Shown here piece after piece: positions 27,786 to 33,811 of a DNA stretch of 64,000 nucleotides. The stretch comes from Hydrotalea sp. Lineage in GTDB: Bacteria > Bacteroidota > Bacteroidia > Chitinophagales > Chitinophagaceae. The notes beneath the pieces were generated by a model. It did no database searches, was not told where the DNA came from, and saw nothing but the letters and a program-made list of their open reading frames with translations. Made by a program: the position numbers and the translations under genes. The DNA is taken from contig JAKRSC010000024.1 of assembly GCA_022402565.1 (NCBI GenBank), positions 356,042 to 420,041 on the forward strand. Direction: 5' to 3'. Numbering within the stretch: the first letter of the stretch is position 1; each line of letters starts with the position of its first letter.

Positions 27786-28019
27786 TTAAAAAATTCTTTG
27801 TACCACTCTGTTGCATCCATCATACACCACCGCCACATATGATTCAGATGTTGTTAGCATGGTAATTATGTTCATTCCATTTGTGCCAGATTGTTCTATG
27901 ATTGGATTACCCTAAGAATCAATCACCCGAATGAATACCCTATTGTTTTCAGCCTCTTAAATTTCTACTTGTAAGTCGCCTTCAGTTCTACCAGTTTGAC
28001 TAAATTCTTTAACTTCCAG
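27786..28019 (-). pseudogene. Degraded C-terminal coding remnant
   Basis: One minus-strand frame reads continuously like protein but has two in-frame stops. It gives LEVKEFSQTGRTEGDLQVEI, stop, EAENNRVFIRVIDS, stop, GNPIIEQSGTNGMNIITM and then SESYVAVVYDGCNRVVQRIF before a final TAA at 27788-27786. The tail resembles a type IX secretion sorting domain (hydrophobic strand, DS-GN turn, strand, Y-V-x-V-x-D-G, basic end), but this is a resemblance only. The coding-like stretch begins exactly where the outer 119-bp repeat starts (28017), so its 5' part was probably cut off or displaced there. Together with the repeats it fills the 450 bp between the MFS gene and the first GIY-YIG gene. Confidence 0.55.
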
Positions 28020-28090
28020 CATGCCGACAATCGCCAAAGGCGGTTCGTCGGCACCCGCGATCCACAATATCCTCCCAACTTCAAAATAAA

Positions 28091-28113
28091 AATGCCCCAA
28101 CTTTTGGGGCATT
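28091..28113 (-). terminator. Duplicate of the tRNA-Asp terminator
   Basis: AATGCCCCAA and TTGGGGCATT form a perfect 10-bp stem with a 3-base loop, the same as at 28973-28995. Here it follows only a fragment of tRNA-Asp. Confidence 0.75.
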
Positions 28114-28117
28114 CTTG

Positions 28118-28135
28118 CGGACCGGACGGGACTCG
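28118..28135 (-). other. tRNA-Asp 3'-end fragment
   Basis: Eighteen bases identical to 29000-29017. In tRNA terms it covers part of the T-loop, the 3' T-stem strand, the 3' acceptor strand and the discriminator base. The 5' remainder of the tRNA is absent. Such a fragment is what an integration or duplication event at the tRNA 3' end leaves. Confidence 0.88.
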
Positions 28136-28188
28136 CATGCTGACGCACCGGTCAGCATGCCGACAATCGCCAAAGGCGGTTCGTCGGC
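28135..28188. repeat. Double-palindrome block A inside a split T-arm
   Basis: Hairpin 1 (28135-28160) pairs GCATGCTGAC with GTCAGCATGC across GCACCG. Hairpin 2 (28159-28188) pairs GCCGAC with GTCGGC and, inside it, CGCC with GGCG around AAA. The block is flanked by ACGGGACTCG on the left and ACCCGCG (28189-28195) on the right, which are the two T-arm halves of tRNA-Asp, where only one base separates them. Confidence 0.92.
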
Positions 28189-28206
28189 ACCCGCGCTTTT
28201 CTTAAT

Positions 28207-28455
28207 TTATTTATACTTTTCTATAAATAGCTTGATCCTATTTCTAGATAAATTCTTCAATTTTCTTTCTAAAATTATTGCCTCTGATCTTGAATACTTT
28301 GCTGTTTTCCACAACAACAACCATGGTCGAAACGGTGCTGTTGAATTTTCAGAGCCTGCATTATGCCTCGCCAATCTTTCAGTAATATTTCTAGTTTGAC
28401 CAATATAATAACGATTACTCCTTTCAGAATACAATATATAAACCCAATACTCCAT
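28207..28455 (-). CDS. GIY-YIG nuclease-like protein, copy A
   Basis: An 82-residue stand-alone GIY-YIG domain, the UvrC/Slx1-type single-metal nuclease fold. The motif pair reads VYI (Y6) and YYIG (Y16-Y17 to G19); a conserved basic stretch ERLARHN holds R27 or R30, and E63 in ILERKLK is the expected metal ligand, so the catalytic set looks intact. There is no separate DNA-binding domain; the Lys/Arg-rich C-terminus could contact nucleic acid. It is identical to copy B. It sits between palindrome blocks in a tandem unit downstream of tRNA-Asp. Family function for such small proteins is not settled; a role in moving or maintaining this unit is inferred from context. Confidence 0.88.
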   Translation of the reverse strand: MEYWVYILYSERSNRYYIGQTRNITERLARHNAGSENSTAPFRPWLLLWKTAKYSRSEAIILERKLKNLSRNRIKLFIEKYK

Positions 28456-28507
28456 AACTATAACACCTAACTAATAAAATCTTTCTAGAATTTTTCAAAC
28501 GGGACTC

Positions 28508-28561
28508 GAATGCTGACGCACCGGTCAGCATGCCGACAATCGCCAAAGGCGGTTCGTCGGC
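28508..28561. repeat. Double-palindrome block B inside a split T-arm
   Basis: Same block as at 28135-28188 except A for C near the left end, which shortens hairpin 1 to an 8-bp perfect core. Flanked by ACGGGACTCG (28499-28508) and ACCCGCG (28562-28568). Confidence 0.92.
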
Positions 28562-28579
28562 ACCCGCGCTTTTCTTAAT

Positions 28580-28828
28580 TTATTTATACTTTTCTATAAA
28601 TAGCTTGATCCTATTTCTAGATAAATTCTTCAATTTTCTTTCTAAAATTATTGCCTCTGATCTTGAATACTTTGCTGTTTTCCACAACAACAACCATGGT
28701 CGAAACGGTGCTGTTGAATTTTCAGAGCCTGCATTATGCCTCGCCAATCTTTCAGTAATATTTCTAGTTTGACCAATATAATAACGATTACTCCTTTCAG
28801 AATACAATATATAAACCCAATACTCCAT
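28580..28828 (-). CDS. GIY-YIG nuclease-like protein, copy B
   Basis: Encodes the same 82-residue protein as the gene at 28207-28455, with identical nucleotides, so either the duplication is recent or the copies are kept alike by gene conversion. It is the copy nearer the tRNA-Asp gene and lies in the same orientation as it, beyond the tRNA terminator. No good -7 element is visible upstream; the leader begins within the T-arm-like GAGTCCCG sequence. Confidence 0.88.
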   Translation of the reverse strand: MEYWVYILYSERSNRYYIGQTRNITERLARHNAGSENSTAPFRPWLLLWKTAKYSRSEAIILERKLKNLSRNRIKLFIEKYK

Positions 28829-28873
28829 AACTATAACACCTAACTAATAAAATCTTTCTAGAATTTTTCAAAC

Positions 28874-28941
28874 GGGACTCGCATGCTAACGCATCGGTCA
28901 GCATGCCGACAATCGCCAAAGGCGGTTCCTCGGCACCCGCG
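28874..28941. repeat. Partial third unit with double-palindrome block C
   Basis: Begins GGGACTCGCATGC exactly 373 bp after unit B and carries the palindromes with base changes (GCTAACGCATC for GCTGACGCACC, and CCTCGGC for CGTCGGC). It ends at ACCCGCG (28935-28941) and then departs into the spacer and terminator of tRNA-Asp instead of a GIY-YIG gene. It has therefore diverged more than A and B from each other. Confidence 0.9.
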
Positions 28942-29017
28942 ATTCACAATATCCTCCCAACTTCAAAATAAGAATGCCCCAACTTTTGGGGCATTCTTGC
29001 GGACCGGACGGGACTCG
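28899..29017. repeat. Outer direct repeat, right copy (119 bp)
   Basis: Partner of 28017-28135. Its right end lies inside the intact tRNA-Asp gene, at the T-loop. Confidence 0.92.
28973..28995 (-). terminator. Terminator of tRNA-Asp
   Basis: AATGCCCCAA and TTGGGGCATT form a perfect 10-bp stem starting 5 bases past the tRNA 3' end. The following CTTATTTT is a weak T-tract. Confidence 0.8.
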
Positions 29018-29073
29018 AACCCGCGACCTCCGCCGTGACAGGGCGGCATTCTAACCAACTGAACTACCGATCC
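29000..29073 (-). tRNA. tRNA-Asp(GTC)
   Basis: The minus strand folds into a full cloverleaf. The acceptor strands GGATCGG and CCGGTCC pair with one G-T wobble; the D-arm contains AGTTCAGTTGGTTAGA. The anticodon loop is CTGTCAC with anticodon GTC, and the T-arm is GCGGGTTCGAGTCCCGT. Discriminator G73 is the aspartate identity base; CCA is not encoded. The last 18 bases are duplicated at 28118-28135, and T-arm halves recur at every palindrome block. Confidence 0.97.
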
Positions 29074-29093
29074 TTGGTCCGTTTTTCGGACGG

Positions 29094-29101
29094 CAAAGAT
29101 A
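29094..29101 (-). promoter_or_regulatory. Probable -7 element of tRNA-Asp
   Basis: On the minus strand TATCTTTG matches TAnnTTTG exactly, 20 bp before the tRNA. A TTTG about 21 bases upstream is a -33 candidate. Between promoter and tRNA lies a small hairpin (GTCCG, AAAAA, CGGAC) ending 4 bases before the tRNA. Confidence 0.65.
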
Positions 29102-29178
29102 AGGGGATTCATTTTTTGAAAACAAATCTTTTCAAAAAAAATCTCAACCCCTAATTTTACACCTCAAGGACTTTATTT

Positions 29179-30171
29179 ATGCCTCAATACCCAAATCGCC
29201 AATTCCTCGAATTTGAACAACCTATCAAGGAATTGTACGAACAAATCGAAGCAACCAAAAAGCTCGCAGAGAAAAATCCTAAAGTGGATTATTCTAATAC
29301 TATCCAACAATTGTATGCCTCTATCGATGAAAAAAGAAAGGAAATAACCACTTCACTTTCTCCTTGGCAGCGTGTGCAATTGAGTCGTCACCCAGATCGT
29401 CCGTATACATTGAAGTATATCGATAAAATGTGTACTAACTTTATTGAACTACACGGCGACAGAAATGTGAAAGACGATAAAGCCATGGTAGGCGGGTTTG
29501 CTATGATGGATGGTGAGACAGTTATGATAATTGGCCAACAAAAAGGGATCAATACCAAAGCTCGCCAACTGAGAAATTTTGGAATGGCTAATCCAGAAGG
29601 ATATAGAAAAGCACTTCGCCTTATGAAATTAGCTGAGAAGTTTAATAAAGCTGTTATCTCACTCATAGATACGCCTGGAGCTTTTCCAGGTTTAGAAGCA
29701 GAAGAAAGAGGTCAGGGTGAAGCCATTGCGCGAAACATCTATGAAATGATTCGCCTGAAAGTGCCAGTTATATGTTGTATCATAGGTGAAGGTGCATCGG
29801 GTGGGGCTTTTGGTATTGGTGTGGGCGATCGAACATTGATGATGGAAAATACTTGGTATACAGTTATCTCTCCTGAATCTTGTTCTTCCATCCTTTGGAG
29901 AAGCTGGGATAAAAAAGAAGTGGCTGCGGAACAGTTAAAACTTACAGCTACTGATATGAAGGGGTTTGGATTGGTTGATGAAATTGTATACGAGCCTGAC
30001 GGTGGTGCTCATTGGGATTATGATGATGCTGCTTTAAGACTAAAGAAATCTATTCTCCAAGCCTTACATGAAGTAAAAGATGTTGATCCTTTAGAGAGAG
30101 TAAATCAAAGAATTGAAAAATACGGCAAAATGGGCTTCTGGGAAGAAGTTCCTGCCAATTCGCTTGTTTAA
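29179..30171 (+). CDS. accA: Acetyl-CoA carboxylase carboxyltransferase subunit alpha
   Basis: Alpha half of the carboxyltransferase that moves CO2 from biotin-BCCP to acetyl-CoA, giving malonyl-CoA for fatty acid synthesis. The N-terminal helical region ([16 protein letters not shown]) and the crotonase-like core are complete, with [20 protein letters not shown] and [17 protein letters not shown] as the CoA and oxyanion motifs. 330 aa is slightly over the usual length. First gene of an accA-dapA-cmk run, 6 bp before dapA. accD is not in the window. Confidence 0.97.
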   Translation: MPQYPNRQFLEFEQPIKELYEQIEATKKLAEKNPKVDYSNTIQQLYASIDEKRKEITTSLSPWQRVQLSRHPDRPYTLKYIDKMCTNFIELHGDRNVKDDKAMVGGFAMMDGETVMIIGQQKGINTKARQLRNFGMANPEGYRKALRLMKLAEKFNKAVISLIDTPGAFPGLEAEERGQGEAIARNIYEMIRLKVPVICCIIGEGASGGAFGIGVGDRTLMMENTWYTVISPESCSSILWRSWDKKEVAAEQLKLTATDMKGFGLVDEIVYEPDGGAHWDYDDAALRLKKSILQALHEVKDVDPLERVNQRIEKYGKMGFWEEVPANSLV

Positions 30172-30177
30172 ATAACC

Positions 30178-31050
30178 ATGCTCAAAAATACTTTAAGAGG
30201 AACTGGTGTTGCTTTGGTAACACCTTTCAAAAATCAGGAAATTGATTTTCCTGCTCTAGGCAAACTCATCGATTTTGTAATTGAAAATGGAGTGAACTAT
30301 GTAGTTACACTTGGAACCACAGGTGAAACACCTACTTTGAGTGCAACAGAAAAAAAAGATATTATAGCTTTCACATACGAACATGTTAATAATCGTGTGC
30401 CAGTTATTGTCGGAATTGGTGGTAATGATACAAAGTCGGTATGCAGCGATTTAGAAAAATTTGATCTTAGCAAAGCTACTGCAGTTTTAAGTGCTTCACC
30501 ATACTACAATAAGCCTACCCAAGAAGGACTATTCCTCCACTATAAAACTCTAGCAGCTGCATCACCTCTTCCACTTCTTTTATACAATGTACCTGGAAGA
30601 ACTGGAAGAAATATGACTGCTGGAACAACGATAAAATTAGCAAACGAAGTTCCCAACATTGTAGGCATCAAAGAAGCCAGCGATGATATGAACCAATGTA
30701 TGGAGTTATTGAGAGACTGTCCAAAAGAGTTCTTAATTGTTAGTGGTGATGATGCTTTAACACTACCTCAGTTAGCATGTGGTTTTGATGGAGTCATCAG
30801 CGTTGCAGCCAACTGTTTCCCAAAAGCTTTTTCATCAATGGTTCAACACGCATTAAACGGTGAACTTATTGAAGCGAGAAAGTTGCATTATAATTTATTA
30901 GAGGGCTACAACTTGTTATTTAAAGAAAATAATCCTGCTGGTGTGAAAGGGTTTTTGCATGCTCTTGGTATTCTAAAGAATGAGCTTCGTCTCCCTTTAA
31001 CTCCAGCTACAGAGCAACTCATGGTCTCTATCCGTAAATATTTATCATGA
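30178..31050 (+). CDS. dapA: 4-hydroxy-tetrahydrodipicolinate synthase
   Basis: Class I aldolase condensing pyruvate with aspartate semialdehyde, the first step dedicated to diaminopimelate and lysine. The pyruvate-binding GTTGETPT (46-53), the proton-relay Y136 in LLYNVPGRTG and the Schiff-base K165 in VGIKEASDD are in place. 290 aa is normal. The stop overlaps the cmk start as ATGA. Works downstream of the aspartokinase found at the start of this window. Confidence 0.96.
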   Translation: MLKNTLRGTGVALVTPFKNQEIDFPALGKLIDFVIENGVNYVVTLGTTGETPTLSATEKKDIIAFTYEHVNNRVPVIVGIGGNDTKSVCSDLEKFDLSKATAVLSASPYYNKPTQEGLFLHYKTLAAASPLPLLLYNVPGRTGRNMTAGTTIKLANEVPNIVGIKEASDDMNQCMELLRDCPKEFLIVSGDDALTLPQLACGFDGVISVAANCFPKAFSSMVQHALNGELIEARKLHYNLLEGYNLLFKENNPAGVKGFLHALGILKNELRLPLTPATEQLMVSIRKYLS

Positions 31051-31727
31051 AAAAAATCATCATAACCATTGATGGATTTTCTTCCTGTGGAAAAAGCACA
31101 CTCGCAAAAGCACTAGCAAAAGAATTGAATTATATTTTTATTGATTCAGGTGCAATGTATAGAGCAGTTACGCTTTATTTTATAGAGAATAATATCTCTC
31201 TGGATAATTCTAATGCTGTAAAAGAAGCATTACAAAATATTCATCTCGCATTTCAATTCAATCAAGAAAAAGGTAAAAGTGATATGCTCCTCAACAACAG
31301 AAATGTTGAAGAAGCTATTCGCAGTATGGAAATCAGCAATAAAGTGAGTGAGGTTGCAGCCCATCCCCTAGTTCGTGATTTTGCAGTGGCTCAACAACAA
31401 CAAATGGGACTAGAAAAAGGAATAGTGATGGATGGACGTGATATAGGAACTACTGTTTTTCCGCAGGCCGAACTAAAGATTTTTGTAACTGCTGATCCAC
31501 AAATTAGGACAGAAAGAAGATACAAAGAGCTAATAGAGAAGAATCCTACTATTACTCTGGAAGAAGTTAGAAAAAATCTAGAAACAAGGGATCACATCGA
31601 TAGCACAAGAGAGTTTAGTCCGCTCAGAAAAGCCAATGATGCAATAGAATTAAACAACAGTCATCTCACTCGTGAAGAGCAGTTGCAATGGGCTATTGAT
31701 ATGGCTCATAAAATATTGAATTCATAA
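31047..31727 (+). CDS. cmk: Cytidylate kinase
   Basis: Phosphorylates CMP and dCMP with ATP. The P-loop DGFSSCGKST (9-18), the NMP-binding IDSGAMYRA and VMDGRDIGTTVFP, and a lid region (ERRYKELIEKNP) are present. 226 aa is normal. Its start overlaps the dapA stop by 4 bp, so it is translated from the same message. Confidence 0.96.
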   Translation: MKKIIITIDGFSSCGKSTLAKALAKELNYIFIDSGAMYRAVTLYFIENNISLDNSNAVKEALQNIHLAFQFNQEKGKSDMLLNNRNVEEAIRSMEISNKVSEVAAHPLVRDFAVAQQQQMGLEKGIVMDGRDIGTTVFPQAELKIFVTADPQIRTERRYKELIEKNPTITLEEVRKNLETRDHIDSTREFSPLRKANDAIELNNSHLTREEQLQWAIDMAHKILNS

Positions 31728-31878
31728 TAGCAGAAATTTTCAAGCATTTTATGTAATTTAATGGTGAAGCGCATCCTTCTGTTGACAAACGATGGATAGC
31801 ACCTACTATTTGGTGTGCTTGTCTATGTACATAATGAGAAACCCATTATGTAGCCATGACTTCATAAAAAATAAAATA

Positions 31879-32937
31879 ATGAAAAAAATTATTGCAACAT
31901 CATTTCTATTTATGAGTTTGTTCGTTCAAGCTCAACGAAAAAATTCATCTACTTTGTATAGTGGAACCTTACCATGCGCCGACTGCAGCGGAATTATAAC
32001 ATATTTAGAACTCGATTCTTCACAAAAAATATTCAGATTAGAGCAAACGTATTCAAACAAATCAGAAAGGGCCAATCGAGTTGATGGAGTTATGAAAAAG
32101 AAAGGCAATCAATGGTGGCTATACGACGATAAAACTATTGCTCTACGAATCCAATATTTTAATGGAAATATTCGTGTTTTAGATACTAGAGGAATGCCGA
32201 TCTCTGGTAATCTATCTAGTTCATACATTTTACATAAAAAACAAAAAGCTAAACTTAGTCAAACTGCTTGGACCGCTGCTCAAAGAGGAAGTAAGTGGAT
32301 TGGAATAGGGAATGAACCTGCGTGGACAATTGAAGTGAATGGTAGAAATCATATTGAAGTTTCATGGCCTTTAGAAGGGAAAAAAATGACTCTCAAAAAT
32401 GCTGCGATCCAACAAGATAATGGCATGCTTATTTACACGGGTGTAGAACAAGAAAAGAATTACACGATTGAATTTTTATTATCATATAGCTCCGATGGTA
32501 TGAGCGATTTTATTTATCCTGCCAGCGTACATTTTAGTTGGGGAGAAACAAAACTGAAAGGTGTTGGTTTTCAATTGCAAGAACCTTTGCCACAATTAAG
32601 TGGAAAATGGGAATTGACATTTATTTCTGGACCTAAAATGACCATTCCTGCTATGTTTCCGCAACGCATTCCTTTTATTGAATTCAAACTCAATGAAATG
32701 CGATTTCATGGAAATGCTGGCTGTAATACCATTAATGGTGCATTTAGTGCTTTACAGGATAGTATTACATTTCTTCAACCATGGCAATCAACTATGATGG
32801 CTTGTCAGGGTAATGGAGAACAACTATTTACGAAGCTTCTTGGACAGATAAATACATACAAATTTGAAAAGAATGAGTTGCTCCTATTCCAAGGAAAAAA
32901 ATTGTTACTCCGATTTAAAAAATCAAGCCCAATATAG
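31879..32937 (+). CDS. Secreted NlpE-like / META domain envelope protein
   Basis: An exported protein of three parts. Start 31879 gives MKKIIATSFLFMSLFVQAQ, a clean signal peptide; an in-frame ATG at 31792 would hide it. Residues about 25-130 form an NlpE N-terminal domain with TLPCADCSGIITYLEL; this CxxC is the metal-linked motif of NlpE. A middle domain begins SKWIGIGNEPAWTIEV, matching the G-x-E-P-x-W pattern of COG3650-type proteins. A META domain closes the chain (about 258-345), with FHGNAGCNTINGAF. There is no lipobox. 352 aa. The combination suggests a periplasmic envelope-stress or metal-related role, but function is not established. Confidence 0.85.
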   Translation: MKKIIATSFLFMSLFVQAQRKNSSTLYSGTLPCADCSGIITYLELDSSQKIFRLEQTYSNKSERANRVDGVMKKKGNQWWLYDDKTIALRIQYFNGNIRVLDTRGMPISGNLSSSYILHKKQKAKLSQTAWTAAQRGSKWIGIGNEPAWTIEVNGRNHIEVSWPLEGKKMTLKNAAIQQDNGMLIYTGVEQEKNYTIEFLLSYSSDGMSDFIYPASVHFSWGETKLKGVGFQLQEPLPQLSGKWELTFISGPKMTIPAMFPQRIPFIEFKLNEMRFHGNAGCNTINGAFSALQDSITFLQPWQSTMMACQGNGEQLFTKLLGQINTYKFEKNELLLFQGKKLLLRFKKSSPI

Positions 32938-33000
32938 CTTTCATGAAAAAGATGGTTTTTTGACCAATAAGGGATAATTTAGCGGCACTGAACCTACACT

Positions 33001-33279
33001 ATGAAACTATTTGTTGCAGGCCTTCCATACGATTTGGATGACGCCGAATTAGAAGAAATTTTTGAAAAATTTGGCACCATTGCTTCTGCAAAAGTGGTCA
33101 TGGATCGTGATACAGGTAAAAGCAAAGGCTTTGGATTTGTTGATATGCCTAATGATGATGAAGCACGTGAAGCGATGGAACATCTAAACGATATTGTGTT
33201 GGGTAGAAAAGCTAAACCTTTGGTTATTAAAGAAGCTGAGGAACGTAAACCCGGACCGAAGCCACCAAGACGGTATTAG
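33001..33279 (+). CDS. RNA-recognition-motif (RRM) protein
   Basis: A single-RRM protein of 92 aa. RNP2 (LFVAGLPY, 3-10) and RNP1 (SKGFGFVDM, 41-49) carry the aromatic residues that stack on RNA. The last 15 residues are a basic Pro/Arg tail (ERKPGPKPPRRY). Bacterial proteins of this type, common in Bacteroidota and cyanobacteria, bind single-stranded RNA and are often linked to cold or general post-transcriptional control. The GNAT gene starts 1 bp after this stop, so the two are probably one transcript. Confidence 0.93.
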   Translation: MKLFVAGLPYDLDDAELEEIFEKFGTIASAKVVMDRDTGKSKGFGFVDMPNDDEAREAMEHLNDIVLGRKAKPLVIKEAEERKPGPKPPRRY

Positions 33280-33280
33280 C

Positions 33281-33811
33281 ATGTCAACGGTTACATTGAC
33301 ATATTTTACAAAAGACGATTTTCAACAACTCGTTGACTGGATAAATACAGAAGAGATGCTTATACAATGGTCTGGGCATCTCTTTTCATTTCCGCTAACT
33401 CAAGAAAGCTTAGAATGGTATATTGAAGGAACTAATGAACCACCCAACTGTGACGCACTGGTGTACAAAGCCTTGGATGCTTCGGGGAAAACAATTGGAC
33501 ATATTTCGCTGGGTAGTATTAGTCCCAAAAATCAATCAGCTAGAATTACTAGGGTATTTGTTGATCCTCAAGAATCTGGCAGAGGTTACTGCACCGAAAT
33601 GGTGAAACTCGTTTTGCAAATAGGATTTGAAAAGTTGGGATTGCATAGAATAAGTCTTGGGGTTTACAGTCATCTTACCTCAGCCATTCGATGCTATGAA
33701 AAAGCAGGTATGGTATTAGAAGGTACACATCGTGATGTTTTAAAAACAGAAATCGGCTATTGGAGTTATTTAGAGTTTTCTATGTTGGCTGAGGAATGGT
33801 CTCACAAATAA
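33281..33811 (+). CDS. GNAT family N-acetyltransferase (RimJ/RimL-like)
   Basis: Transfers an acetyl group from acetyl-CoA to an amine on a protein or small molecule. The CoA loop is visible as VFVDPQESGRGYCTEMVKL (Q/R-x-x-G-x-G type), followed by RISLGVYSHLTSAIRCYEKAG, the RimJ/RimL pattern. 176 aa. The start 33281 is chosen because it sits just past the RRM stop and gives the family N-terminus; an upstream in-frame ATG at 33194 lies within the RRM gene. Its end overlaps the convergent epimerase gene by 10 bp. Substrate unknown. Confidence 0.87.
   Translation: MSTVTLTYFTKDDFQQLVDWINTEEMLIQWSGHLFSFPLTQESLEWYIEGTNEPPNCDALVYKALDASGKTIGHISLGSISPKNQSARITRVFVDPQESGRGYCTEMVKLVLQIGFEKLGLHRISLGVYSHLTSAIRCYEKAGMVLEGTHRDVLKTEIGYWSYLEFSMLAEEWSHK

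Larger units (their letters stand above)
28017..28135. repeat. Outer direct repeat, left copy (119 bp)
   Basis: By eye it matches 28899-29017 at 116 of 119 positions, at a constant 882-bp offset. It contains the nested hairpin GCCGAC...GTCGGC, the ACCCGCG half of a T-arm, a copy of the tRNA-Asp terminator (28091-28113) and an 18-bp copy of the tRNA-Asp 3' end (28118-28135). It ends exactly at GGGACTCG. Confidence 0.92.
28128..28500. repeat. 373-bp tandem unit A
   Basis: Starts at GGGACTCG and ends TTTTTCAAAC. It contains the double-palindrome block and GIY-YIG gene A. It matches unit B (28501-28873) at every position I compared except one base (C versus A at unit position 9). Confidence 0.95.
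28501..28873. repeat. 373-bp tandem unit B
   Basis: Second full unit, directly abutting unit A. It begins GGGACTCGAATGC, so its first ten bases match intact tRNA-Asp rather than unit A's GGGACTCGCATGC. Confidence 0.95.

Noticed and set aside
27957-28148. Minus-strand 63-codon reading frame as a real gene
   Set aside because: It joins T-arm, hairpin and terminator sequence to the decayed coding remnant, so it is a chance fusion across a repeat boundary.
28115-28772. Plus-strand reading frames of 94 and 80 codons across the tandem units
   Set aside because: They run antisense to the GIY-YIG genes and through the hairpins and T-arm sequence, with no promoter. The minus-strand frame has recognisable catalytic motifs.
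28017-28941. CRISPR-like array (repeated palindromic blocks)
   Set aside because: Only three full blocks and one partial, spaced 373 bp apart, with coding DNA between them that is itself repeated. No short unique spacers, leader or cas genes.
27760-29073. Insertion sequence or integrase-borne island
   Set aside because: No transposase, integrase or terminal inverted repeats of an IS family are visible; the direct repeat coincides with tRNA sequence instead.
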